This document shows positions 1 through 11,600 of a stretch of 64,000 nucleotides of DNA, piece by piece. Origin of the DNA: Lactarius indigo (lineage: Eukaryota; Basidiomycota; Agaricomycetes; Russulales; Russulaceae); NCBI GenBank assembly GCA_025766275.1, contig JAFKAC010000010.1, forward strand, positions 1,798,001 to 1,862,000, written 5' to 3'. The notes under the pieces were generated by a model that was not told the origin of the DNA, did no database searches, and saw nothing but the letters and a program-made list of their open reading frames with translations. The position numbers and the translations under genes were made by a program. How positions within the stretch are numbered: the stretch's first letter is position 1; the number at the start of each line of letters is the position of its first letter.

Positions 1-1
1 T

Positions 2-352
2 GGACCAGTTGACAAGGTTATTGTAGGCAATAAAGTCGACAAGGTACAGTTCCGCTCACGCTCGAAATCTTTGATGCGTTCGATGCTCACCAACCCTCTC
101 TTCACTCAGGACTACCAACGTCAGGTACCTACCGCGGAGGCTGCTGCGTTTGCGGAAAAGATGGGGTGCCGATTCGCTGAGACTTCCGCCAAGACAGCGC
201 TCGGCGTGCGTAAGGCGTTTCGTGAAATGGTGGAGCGTATCGTCGACGATCCCAAACTTCACGTCTTCTCCAAACTCAGCTCTCCACAGGCATCTTTCAC
301 GCGACCACAAACCTCAAGCTTTCTTGGTTATCGATCCACGTCGTCTGCCTGA
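2..352 (+). CDS. Rab18-like small GTPase, copy 1 (3' end only)
   Basis: The C-terminal part of a Rab-family GTPase, cut by the left edge of the window. Exons 2-43 and 110-352 are separated by a 66-bp GT-AG intron (44-109). The first exon ends with the G4 guanine-specificity motif NKVD; the second holds the G5 motif as ETSAKT. The intron position and the sequence around RQVPTAEAAA match the two complete copies at 3054 and 6655, so this is the first member of a tandem array. The C-terminus (ending YRSTSSA) has diverged from the other copies and, like them, has no terminal cysteine for prenylation. The P-loop and switch regions lie outside the window, so whether the gene is functional cannot be judged. 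Confidence 0.85.
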   Translation, partial: GPVDKVIVGNKVDKVQFRSRSKSLMRSMLTNPLFTQDYQRQVPTAEAAAFAEKMGCRFAETSAKTALGVRKAFREMVERIVDDPKLHVFSKLSSPQASFTRPQTSSFLGYRSTSSA

Positions 353-610
353 CCCATAACCTAGTCAGGATACGTTATTTTTTCTTCTCTTCGATTCTGA
401 GACTGCTTGAGGCAGGCTAAATGAAAGCAGAAACAGATGCCGTAGCATATTCAACTTGTAACATTACTGTACAGTGTGCACGGTCACGAGATTATGATTA
501 CTTGTTTGATGTCCAGATTATGTAACGCGACCTTAGTCTTTTCTTGCTGTCGCCTCGCCTTGTCTTGCGTTCCTAGGGGGTGACCCCTGATCTGGTCAAG
601 TACCATATGA

Positions 611-1584
611 ATGATGGATTTCGAGGAGTTGAAGAACCTACTTCAAAAATCATATCATACTGAAGAGGAACGCTCAAAGATTCTTGGTCAGTCCCGTTTC
701 ACTCGTGTTTCAGCAAAAGACTGGACTGCCCTTGAAAGGTCAGACCTTGTTGACAGTAGGATACCGAGCGCGTCTGTGGATGCGGAGCCCCCGTTGAGCG
801 CATTGCTATATGCAGCCCAGGGCATACTTCACCCCACCCTGTCCTTCAGACACATCCCCGATTTACTGGATATCTTGTCTCAAGTTGAACGTGCTCGCGA
901 GTTCTCTCTAGAGCACGCCAAGTGGGCGCTGATCTGGCAACGTTTCTATGAAACACGTCCCAGTTCCAGAGTGCGCGTTTTGCGAAAGTCTGATAAGGAG
1001 GCCATCAAGAAGCTCCTCAAGCCAGAACGCCTTGATGCGACGCGCTGTATCTTTATTTGTATTATTGAGCAGGCTATTCGCATGGTGCGCGTGTTTACTC
1101 TTCCTCGCGTGCGGGACCCCGAGCTGACCCGTGGTAAGCACGTGCTTTACTTATGGACACATGCCGGAGAGTCCTATCGTTTGCATCACTATCTCCAAAT
1201 CTACTTTCCCTGGGCACATGGCGGACACGATAGCCAGAGGTTGTACCATGCATCGCTGACTCCAGACGAGCAAGCACGCCTCGCCGACGTCGGGATGTCA
1301 TGCTTTCTCTTCATGCGTCACGCAAAGTTTTGGGAGGAACAGCGCCTCCGTGAGCTCAATGTCTCATCGTAAGTCCATGGCTCCAACTTGTGGTGCTCGT
1401 TTCTGATATGTGCAGTCTCCCTGATTCGTACTACGACGGTGACGAGAGTTTTCAGGTTCTGAAGTTCAAGTTTATAGGGAACCTTGAAGTTGTGGATGTC
1501 GTGGACTCTATTACGTTGTACCTCAAGAAAGTGCTGGGGTTGACCCAAAAGCTGGAAAGCCTACTCGCCCATCACGTGCCTTGA
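611..1584 (+). CDS. Hypothetical protein, 308 aa, two exons
   Basis: Exons 611-1368 and 1416-1584 join in frame across a 47-bp GTAAGT...CAG intron to give 308 aa. I do not recognise the family. The protein is soluble and mostly helical in character, with a basic stretch near residues 118-133 and an aromatic-rich segment around residues 180-200 (YLWTHAGESYRLHHYLQIYF). No signal peptide, membrane span or known catalytic motif is visible. It lies between Rab copies 1 and 2 on the same strand. The second of two adjacent ATG codons (614) could equally be the start. The long open frame and the clean splice that extends it are the evidence that it is real. Confidence 0.65.
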
Positions 1585-3053
1585 TCACAATTCGTGGCTT
1601 ATATAATTACAGTTCCGTCAAGGTCAAGGCAAGCCGTAATACTGTAGCAGATAACTCATTTTGACGATGGCCAAATAATGGAGCTCTTATTCTTCCTCTT
1701 CTCGACTTATTCGATATTGCTACGCCGCCTAAGCTACATGAGTTGCCTCCGCGCCGGCTTGTGGTGCCTCTACACTCTCCTTGTTTGGCTGGCTGCATTT
1801 TCTTGACCAATCAACTAAGACAACAGTTGTTCTGCCGAGTCTTCCACGATGATTGTCCACATTAAGTTTCCATTGCTTGGCAATTAGGAAGAGGAATCCA
1901 CCTGCCTCTCCGTGATCGTCCGGGGCGCTTATGGGTATCCCACTTCCGAGGTGAGGAGACTATTACCGCGGCTATATTAATCCGCGTGTCATGCCATATA
2001 TTGGTTATACTGTATGCCACAACGGACAGGGGGCACGTCCATTCTATCCCATGAACCTCCTCATGCTCCAAACTCCGATCTGGCTTCAATGAAGCCCTCA
2101 ATGCCCCCGCCTCAGTTTCGAAGCAAGCGTTAATGTTTCCACCGGGAGCCCTGCGGCGGTTATGAGGTTTTTCTGCAACCATTCTACGTCTTGGTTTCAC
2201 TACTACACGTGGCCCAAGCTCGACCCTTACCTATCAATGAGTAAGTCATGTTTTTTATGGCGACTCAGAGCGATGTGGTATCGTTGCCATAGATTCGAAA
2301 CCAATGTCGTTAGTGGGTCCATCTCGTTGATCATAGCTAACTCACAGCTGGCATACGTTTTCAAAGTGGCTTTACCAACTTCTCCGACAAATTTTATGAT
2401 TCTTGTGGCGTCAATCGACTATAAAAATATTGCCTTGACTCAATGCTATCCTTTGCGCCTACGGATCTACCTTTCCCTGAAAGGACCTAGGAGCACCCAG
2501 AAGTTCGCTACAGATCTCATCGTCGTCTAGAACGGATATGACGCGCCTGATGCAGTTCTTTTCGTTCCGTATAGTATTGGAAATAGCTGCGCCTTTTATC
2601 AGGGAAAAGAAATTGTCTCGCCCAGGACCTCGAGCTAAACTCCTAAGCTTAGACCTTGTTCCCCCGTGCGGTACTCCAGTTGCACACTACGACGTCTTTC
2701 CTCACACTGATATCTTCACACTGATAACCTGCCTATCACTTCGTTCTATTGTCTAGTCTTCGGTGCCGAACAAAGTATAACGTGACAAAGTCCGACTGAT
2801 CCGGCCTTTCCCTTCCGGGATACTGGTACCACTACAAACCGAGCTCATTTTATTGCGGCGCAGACCTCAATCTTCTTCCATCGTAGCAGACAGTGTTTCA
2901 CAGCTCTTCGAACCGCTCATCGGAGATGCGTGCTTTCTTTCCGTCTCATTCGTCTTTTTTGCAGCTACATAAACTCCCCTCGATTCCCGCTTCAAATCCA
3001 AGGAGATATACTCCCTCTGTCGATCATCCAACGTACTGCTGACTCTGATTGCA
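1585..3053 (+). other. Intergenic DNA, duplicated upstream of Rab copy 3
   Basis: No gene is supported here. From about 1860 onward the sequence aligns, with many substitutions, to about 5835-6650. Recognisable anchors are CCACCTGCCTCTCCGTGATC near 1900 against a near-identical string near 5870, and TTGATCATAGCT near 2328 against 6151. Open frames in the two copies do not encode conserved peptides, so this is duplicated non-coding DNA (promoter side of the Rab genes). Confidence 0.7.
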
Positions 3054-4180
3054 ATGTCAGCGGAGTCGTCCACAAACAAGAACGGACCAATCAACGCCAA
3101 GCTCTTGATGCTCGGCCACGGATCCGTAGGGAAGAGCAGCTTGCTTTTGCGCTTCACAGACAAGCAATGGCTCCCAGAACACGAGGCAACCGCAACAATA
3201 GGTGTTGATACCTGTGTAAATACCTCAATCAAGCTTTCGACTCCCTCACTCAATTGATTCACAGTCGCATAAACTGGACGTCAAGGGGAAGAGAGTGAAT
3301 CTCACCGTATGGGTACGTCCACTGTTACGCCCCCGATTAGCCGCGGCCCGCTGATAAGCATTTACAGGACACTCCAGGTGTAGAGCGGTTTCGGGCGCTC
3401 ACTTCCTCGTATTACCGCGGGACACAAGGGATCCTACTAGGTAAGACCCAGATTGTTCCCGATTTCGTCCGAGCGTTCGACTGATCTCTATGCCGCCGCC
3501 GTAGTCTACGACATCACCAATCGCGAATCATACGGAGCGCTCGCCTGGTGGTTCGCTGAACGAAGCGCGCACGTCCCTGAATCGACAGTGAAGATCATTA
3601 TAGGCAACAAAGCAGACAAGGTGTGCTCAGGCCCCTCCCCATCCTCTTCTGTACTATTTCGGGGCTGATCAATGTCCAATCTAATGCAACGCAGGAGCAC
3701 GCGCGACAAGTTCCGACGGCGGAGGCAGCTGCATACGCTGCGCGTATGGGATGTTTGTTTGTGGAGGCATCAGCAAAGACTGCGATCGGTGTGCGTGCGG
3801 CGTTCCGTGGTGTGGTCGAACGGATAGTAGAAACACCAGGGCTATGGGCTAGGCAAGAGCCGCGCCATGTTTCGCTTTCGAAGGTAACGAGCCCAACAAG
3901 TGAGCCGCAAGCAGATGAGCACCGAGCAGGGGAGGGCTCAGAGAGGGTTAAGATCATAGCAAGTATCTCATTCTGTCGGAACCTTACGATACGGTTCGGA
4001 GGACCCCCTCGAGTCCCAGAATAGATAGATAGCGGTAATCTCGAACAACAAGTCAGCTGTATATAATTTCGGAGATCGAGGTCATTGGCTCAGTGTAATG
4101 TAATTATGTGCGCACCAGCACGTGTTGTAATAATCCTGTAAAACACCGCACCTTGCATCACTTGGACGTCTGATTCTGAT
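1860..4180 (+). repeat. Segmental duplication, unit A (partner about 5835-7765)
   Basis: This block contains a Rab gene plus about 1.2 kb of upstream and 150 bp of downstream non-coding sequence, and is repeated at about 5835-7765. Anchors include the stretch before the ATG (TACATAAAC followed by CCCCTCGAT) and GCATCACTTG downstream of both genes. Edges are approximate because the copies have diverged. Confidence 0.7.
3054..4024 (+). CDS. Rab18-like small GTPase, copy 2
   Basis: Five exons (3054-3215, 3265-3312, 3368-3440, 3505-3620, 3695-4024) give 242 aa. Visible motifs: P-loop GHGSVGKS, switch I ATIGVD, G3 DTPGVE, the Rab-typical FRALTSSYYRG segment, NKAD (G4) and EASAKT (G5). Order and spacing match Rab18-type GTPases, which act in vesicle traffic and at lipid droplets. 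Two features are odd. The usual DTAGQE is DTPGVE, so the glutamine needed for GTP hydrolysis is valine. The C-terminus (FGGPPRVPE) has no CC or CXC prenylation signal. Both also hold in copy 3, so these may be membrane-independent or constitutively GTP-bound variants, although a missed 3' exon cannot be excluded. The Rab assignment is strong; subfamily is inference. Confidence 0.88.
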
Positions 4181-6654
4181 CCGGTGGACTTGGTATGCAA
4201 GCACGGCTCTCATCCCAGTGGTCCGGGGGTGGCCGGTGGCCTTCTGTTTAGGCTGCTAGAGATTAATGACCAGGTCAGCACCTTTTCACTCGCTTCACTG
4301 CTACTCCAAAGCCCGAAGGTTTAAGGAAGATTGTTCGAACAGCAACTTTGGAGATATCACTCTCAGGCCGCCGCTGATGCACTGATGCCTTGGCTGATGC
4401 GCATACTAATCCGAGTCACTGTACTGTACTTCGAATCGAAGAGGTCATGTGATGGCTGACTCCCACCAGCTTATGCTCGATGCCGACTCCTTCGGCCCGA
4501 GGCGCGACGACCTCCTGGAGTGTACCCCCTTCAACGCGCCCTGTACGTTCCTCGGGAGCGACAACCGCAGAGTTGAAACAGCGGGGGAGATCGAGCCCAT
4601 CTTTGTTGGAGGAAGCAGAGGCGCTATCCTTCACGTCGTGAGTTGCAGATTATTCTTGTGGGCATGCCAGAGAGCGAGAGAGATAACGTCTGTGTCTTTT
4701 TACGAAAACCATGACCGGGTCGAGCAGGCCCCTCGACATTGACTGCCTACCGAACTATTGCATCTTTGTAGTTCGTATCTGCGGGGGGCATCCTGCAGTA
4801 ATTTCGCACGCACATCTCCTCTTTTTCCTTCCTTTTCCCCAATTTTCTTGGGCACTCGGCCAGGCGTGCTCTTCCCTTACTGACAAGGGAATACACTGCT
4901 AATTCCCGTAGCGGGCTACCTCGTGCCTGTGCACAGCCTGGTGGTTCGTGAAACGGACTCGAACTACCGCGGGCAGGCGCCAAATGGAGGAGCGGTTCCA
5001 AGTACGATGTCGAGGTCGAGGCCGAGGACGCGTGTGTAGTCATGAAAGTTGGCGCGGATCTGCGGGAGGGTAGGTCCAGTGTGAGTATGAGTGCGTGGAT
5101 ATTGTATTTGGCCGCGCAGGCCTGCTTTCGGTGTTAGGTGTGCGGGAGGGCGAGGGCGCCGATGTGGTGTCGCTCCCACCTACGCAGCTAGATGTCGTGT
5201 TTTCGGTGGCTGATCAAGATTTGGGATCGCTGACAATACCGCAGCATTACTCATATCACACTGTGAAATCCTTACTTTCGAGATGATGTTCTTAAACATG
5301 GTCAAATTTTGTCAGTGCTAAAGAAAACTAGGGATGTTGCATTCATCGAGGTTCTTTGTCCATCGAAACTAGGGTTTTCATGTCAGGTCCTGTTACTCGA
5401 ATTCCTCTCTTGCGTTGCGTTGCTGCTTAAGTTGCCGCTTCCCACAGTCCATGACGGTAGCTATAGCGCGTCACATACGTTTTTCTGATTTTTGTTTCGA
5501 ATTCACTGGGGTACAGAACCACATGTAGCACTTCACAAAGCGTCCCTCTGCTCATCCTACTTGCTTCCCATATCTTTTGATTGAAGTTGCACGTAACGGA
5601 GCGTGGTTTGCATACCTGTCCGGGCCCGAACAATGGTACGTACCTTGGTACGTACGCAGACGCGTCTAACTGCTGCAATCACGTGGCTTGACTATGACCG
5701 TTCCACTCGTCGCCACAGACGTCAAATTAGCTTATTCGATACCGCCACTCACAAGCCACTCACCTTGTTTGACAAACCGCGTTTTCTCAAGTAATCATTT
5801 CCAATGCAGGTGACTTGTCATATCACGATCCACGCTCCCGTGTCCTTTGCTTGGTAGTTGCGAAGTCGGATCCACCTGTCTCTCCGTGATCTGGTCTGCG
5901 GTATATTGGCCAGCTGCGGAGGTAAGGAGCCCTCCCTTGCCGCGGCTGTCGCACGAAGTATCCGTTCTGTCCCGTAAGCACCTTGTGTTCCACACACCGG
6001 CCCGACTTCAACGAGTCTTTTCAACATTCCGCTTTGGTTCCAGGATTGACCCCACCTGCCAAATAGTGAGCAAAGTTTCCTTGTAAGTGTGACAGCCACA
6101 AGAGAAATCGCGTCGCTCTCAACCATTCGAGGCGAAGATAGGTCTATTTGTTGATCATAGCTCACGGCAGCATACGTTGTGAAGTTGGTGAAGTTGGTTT
6201 ACCACCTCCCCGACGAAATTTATGACCCTCGTCGTGCCAATCGACTTGAGACTATCATGACTCGAGAACTTACTCTTATGCCGAAGATTCCGCCTTCAGC
6301 CAATTTGTCAGCGCGGTGCCCCAGTTGTACACTACGAGGTCTTGATCACACTGATTGTCTAAACTCGCTCTACCATCTGGTATCTATGCCGATCTGCCGA
6401 ACATATCCTACGTGCCAAAGTCCGATTGATCTGGCCTTTCTAATCTGGGAATACTCCCCGGGCCAAGCTCGTGTTAGTACAGCGCATGTCTCAGTCACCT
6501 TCCATTGCAGCGGACGGGGTTTCACACTCCATCGACCCTCTGATCGGAGATACGTAGATTCTTGCTGTCTTAGTTCCATTCGCCTTTTTTTACGACTACA
6601 TAAACACCCCTCGATCCTCTCATCGTCTACATACTGAAAGCCCCCACCACTGTA
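4025..6654 (+). other. Intergenic DNA between Rab copies 2 and 3
   Basis: No gene is supported. The first 150 bp resemble the sequence downstream of copy 3 (7618-7765), and about 5835-6650 resembles the upstream flank of copy 2. Short open frames at 4449-4742 (+), 4416-4634 (-) and 4964-5179 (-) show no recognised motif. Around 5635-5660 there is a repeated, self-complementary GGTACGTACC-like sequence. Confidence 0.6.
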
Positions 6655-7765
6655 ATGTCAGCGCAGTCATCCACGAACCAATCTTGGCCGATCAACGTCA
6701 AGCTCTTGATGCTCGGCCATGGGTCTGTAGGGAAGACCAGCCTGCTCTTGCGCGTCACAGACCAGCAGTGGTTACCGGAACATGAGGCAACACCAACGAT
6801 CGGTGTTGACACCTGGGTAAATACGTCAATTAAGCATTCAACCCACTTACTATGACTCATTTGGTTCACAGCCACATAAACTAGATATCAAAGGAAAGAG
6901 AATGAATATCACAGTATGGGTGGGTCCACTGCACGCCCTTCAATGACTCGCAGCCCACTGATAACAACTTCTCCATGATAGGACACTCCAGGTGTGGAGC
7001 GGTTTCGGGCACTTACTTCCTCGTATTACCGCGGGACACAAGGAATCTTACTGGGTATAGCTCACATTATCCCCGATTCCATCCGAGCGCCCGACTGATC
7101 TCTACGCCGCCGTCACAGTTTACGATATCACCGATCGCGAGTCATACGGAGCGCTCGCCTGGTGGTTCGCTGAGCGAAGCATGCACGTCCCTGAAGCGAC
7201 AGTGAAGATCATTATAGGTAACAAGGTAGACAAGGTGAGCTCGCCGTCTTTTCCGTTCTATTTCGAGGCTGATCACCGCCCGACGCAACGCAGGAGTACG
7301 AGCGACAGGTTCCAACGGCGGAAGCGGCTGCTTACGCTGCGCGTATGGGTTGCCTGTTTGTGGAGGCGTCAGCAAAGACCGCGATTGGTGTGCGTGCGGC
7401 GTTCCGTGATGTGGTCGAACGGATAGTAGAAACACCGGAGCTGTGGAACGGGCAAGAGCCTCGCCACGTTTCGCCTGCGAAGGCAGCGAGCCCAGCAATT
7501 GAGCAGCCGCGGGCAGCCGAGGACCGATCAGTGGAGGGTTCGGAGCGGGTTAAGATCATCGGGAGCATCTCCTTCAATCGTAACATGATACGCTTCGGAG
7601 GACGAGGACCATTATAGATGGCGATGATCTCGAACTACAAATCAGCTTCGTTAGAGAGTAATTAATTTTGTATGCTACAGTATAGCGCGTGCAGTAATGG
7701 TACCGGAAAACGCCGGACTGGTTAGTCCCTGACACCTGCATCACTTGTGCGTCTGATTCCTCAGG
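5835..7765 (+). repeat. Segmental duplication, unit B (partner about 1860-4180)
   Basis: Second copy of the Rab-containing block. It is shorter than unit A because of small deletions in the upstream region, for example between 6290 and 6330 compared with 2530-2680. Gene content and exon structure are retained. Confidence 0.7.
6655..7617 (+). CDS. Rab18-like small GTPase, copy 3
   Basis: Five exons (6655-6816, 6872-6919, 6982-7054, 7119-7234, 7294-7617) give 240 aa with exactly the same exon phases as copy 2. Motifs: P-loop GHGSVGKT, TIGVD, DTPGVE in place of DTAGQE, NKVD and EASAKT. The valine at the catalytic glutamine position is therefore shared, which argues that it predates the duplication and is tolerated. 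The tail ends GGRGPL with no cysteine. Reading frame and all splice sites are intact, so the copy looks expressible. Divergence from copy 2 is concentrated in the first 15 residues, in the introns and in the linker after the G domain. Confidence 0.88.
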
Positions 7766-8629
7766 CCTCAGGCTCAAGCATGAAAACCCCTTGTGATGTC
7801 AACGTGTCAATCCTTACAGGTATTATAGCTTACAATCAACGAAGACTCTTATGTGAGCAAATCTCTGGGTTCCGTCTGGTCCTTGGTCTAGTCAAGTTTA
7901 TGGTGTTGTAGACGAATCGATGGATGTCCGAGCCACGGTTCAACGAATGGCTGGGTCAATAATTTTTTGTTGTTTGTTCAGCTCCTAACTCCAAAGGTTC
8001 AAGGCTTTACGGTACGATAGGAGGATTTTTTGAACGGCAATGTTCCGCATTATCAGCGATTCGTGGAGCATGTGATTGCGGCATTTTGTAGGAGCGTTTG
8101 CGCGTTTACGACTTGGCGCCCCCACTCCTTACAGTAGGAGTGGACTCGGCTGCCACTTGCACCTCATAACTTCATCCCGAGCGCTCGTGCCCCATGAGGT
8201 AGGGCTCTTCTGATGCAATATTTTTAATTTCAGCACAACGTACTGACAACAAGCGTATCTTCGTGACTGCAAGCGATATTCGGCCGCGGTGTGATCGTTG
8301 CCGTCCCACCGTCAAGTATCGAGTCGTTGAATTATGCGAAGCGTCACGAAACATCACCGATACATCCATTTCCGACGCGCAGTTCCACAATGGCAGCTAT
8401 TGATTAGCTCCTCGTGTAACACCTAATGTCTCATGCTCCTCGTCTTTATCTCGGGAATCTGTAGAGAACTTCCTCCCGTCCCGGGAGATGAGATGGTAGC
8501 CTGAAAGTCCCGTGGAGATCTGTCACGTGGTACCTTCGCGCTACTTGTTTGGTTGTTTGGCAAATACCAAGACGCGCTAGGCTTGTGACTTACTCGCATT
8601 TGGTGCTCTACATAACCTACTCGTAGCGA
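7618..8629 (+). other. Intergenic DNA, promoter side of the RhoGEF gene
   Basis: The first 150 bp belong to the duplicated Rab block. I see no further gene. The stretch just before 8630 is the presumed promoter and 5' leader of the RhoGEF gene; no clear TATA box was identified. Confidence 0.5.
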
Positions 8630-11600
8630 ATGCCCCTAACCCGCCCGAAGAAAAACCCCTCTCGCTCTCCTGGTATCTCGTCCGCTAGCTACTTCCAATC
8701 AAGTTCCACTCCTAAGGGTTTTCATCCACCATCATACTACGCCGCCGCCGCCGGTCTATCATCGTCTCATCCTGATCAAGACAAGTCATCCGATGCACAA
8801 ACTTATCGTTCTACTACCACTGACAGAACTGTCGTCGATTTTGATTATTCATTCGTTCCCGCCTCCATGCCAACGGCACAACTTCCAGTTTCATCGTCTG
8901 CTTCTTCGACAGAGCCCAGTTTGGTGTCTCGGATGTCATTTTTGAACAGGCGATTGTCGAAAGGCAACGTGACGGGCAACAAGTCGTCTTCGAAACGCAG
9001 AAGCCAGTTGGCGGATCTTCCCCTCGTCGAGGCTCAATTAGTTCCGTCTCTTCGAGACACCATTGACAGAATGACCAACTCTCCCAACAGCCAAACACAC
9101 TCCCCGGCAAATGGTCCCCACGCGTTCTCACAAAGCAACCCCCCCGAGGGTCTGCAATCTCCCTCCCAACACTTTCAGTACCCTTCCACACCACGGGCTC
9201 GTCAACAGCAGACGGGCCACCTTAGAACAGTACCCACACCCCCTCCGTCCACCCCGAAGTTTTCGAGTGTCCAAGAAAGCAGTCGCATTCCAACCCCCGT
9301 AGCGGCGGCTAAAACGAAGCCGGGTCTAAAGCCTGCCCTCAAGAACGCTGTGGCATCCTCGTCCATGTCGAACTCGGGGAAGGGAAACGAGTCGTCCCCA
9401 ACGAAGGCTTCCCCGGCAAGGTCGCTCAGATCGGTCAAGGGTATAATTGGGCGGAAGACGCCACAAATACCTGCAGAGATAGCGCCATTAGATATGGCCA
9501 CTACCCAAGTGCGGGACGTGAGTGCTTGCCTGACTGCGTTTTGCCCTTGCCGATTCACTGACCGACTCTAAGTATCCGGCACGTGAACGCTCTCGCACGG
9601 ACCCTGGCCATGTCTCGAAGATACCGTCATTGTCACCTTATGTCCCGGCTACCCCTCGGATACCTCCACCCGTCTCCATTGGTTCGGCACCAGGACGACT
9701 GCCACGTGGGACCCCACTCAATCGCGGATACGCCGCTATCAGTGATAGCTCCGGATCAGAACTGAATCTACACGGCGAGCGTGGAAGGGCGTTGTTTGTC
9801 ACTAACGCTGTGATCGTACCTTCGAGTTCAAGTTCCAGTGAAGAGGTTGAGACCTCGCGACCCGCTCCTTTTCGTAACTCCCCAGCTTGGCCGTCACATG
9901 TTCATCAGGAAAACTACCCATATGACAGGAGATCTGCACAGCAAGGAGTTGGCCTTGGCCTTGGAGTGCCAGAGAGAATGCGCGATACCCACTCCCACGT
10001 GAGACCCCTCACGGAAAGCGGCAGGGTGGACGCAGACGCAGAGAGCGAATACCACTCTGATCTAGGCGAAGAAGATGAAGACCATCTCGCCATATCTTCC
10101 AGTGCATCATCTGCCCACCTCCGTTCTCTCATACAGAACCGCCAAATTCTTCGCCCTCCCGATTTAACCAGAAACGTTAGCACCACCTCTGGGGATTCAC
10201 TGCCAAACCCCTGGGATATGGATTCCAGCGGTAGCGGGCCGAATGACAGTGACCAGCGGAGACGAGAACTAATCGAACTTGTCAAGGGAATGGAGAAAGG
10301 ACCTTTTGGTCCTTCGCAGCCCTACGAATTTGACAGTATGTCCGACGATGAGTACGTGGGGGAGCATGGTTTAGCTATCAGCCCTTCCGATGACTTTAGT
10401 CACAACACGAATCCAACACTAAGACCAGGGGACGAAGACGAAGGTCATTCGAGACTCCGGTCAGCCGTCGCCAGCTCAAGTCATGCAACTCCGAGACAGC
10501 CACTTACTGAAGGGACTTCTGCTGGCGAGCGTGCCGAATATTCTTTATCGAGAAAATTGCCTAGTACCTATGATCGCGTGGGGAATCAAGCGGCGTCGGT
10601 CCATAGAAATGACCAAGAAACAGAATTATCACCCTTGTCTCAGTACTCTGGCGATGATGACGGCCAATGTGGCCCTGATAACACAAAACTTTCCTCGTCA
10701 TCGACGAAAAATCATAGAAGCCCAATCACCCAAGATGGTCCTTCGTTCAGAGGTATTCGTGAAGGTGATCGTCCCTTGCCATCACGAGAATCCCCCGGGA
10801 GGACTCCCAGGAACAATGTCGTCCCCCTTACACCGATGCGCCGAGCTAGCTTTGGTACAGAGGGCTCCTCTCAAAGAACGAATCGCGCGAGCCGTGATGC
10901 CGCAACCAATCTTCCCCAAACCGATCTTCCTGAAGCGCACGTAGCAGGCGGGATCAAAGGCCTCTCCCGGGTCCGCGAGCGCAAAGTAACTCGGCAGCCG
11001 CCAGCTCGTGCCCAGGGTGTACAGCTCTCTCATTCAGAGAGTACATCTTCGATAGAAAGCATTCGGTGGCATAACGAAGGCCAAGACATCAGCGTAGACG
11101 CAGAAGCCATCTTCGGGCAACTCGGCACGCAAAACCAATCCACTACGAACGGGTCTTTGCCGCCGCCATCACAACGACAAGGAAGAGGGCATAATGTCGC
11201 GTCGAATCGTTCATCGAAAACCCCTTTACTCAGAGAAATCCTAAACCCGCTTCCGCCGGTGGAAACCGACCTATATGAGAGTAATGGCGGCTGTGATACT
11301 TACGAAGGGGCAAATCCAATCCTATTACCCCACTGTGACGAACGTAACCCGCCAACTCCAGAACACGAGCGACGAACTTGGCTCTCTACTATATCCTCCT
11401 CTGCCTATCATTCGTTACTGGACCGGTATGGTGAAGTTGAGATAAAAAGGCAACAAATTATATGGGACCTCTGCGAGACTGAGAGAGCGTTCGTACGGCG
11501 GCTACGGACGTTTGTACGCGTTTTTATTCGCCCACTGCGTATGAAAGATAGCGTGTCATGGCTCTCTGGCGTTCCTCCGGAAGTTGCACGGCTCTTCGAC

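Noticed and set aside
4940..4985. Reverse-strand GTTCGAGTCC resembling a tRNA T-loop
   Set aside because: The flanking bases do not form the five-pair T-stem and no cloverleaf can be drawn.
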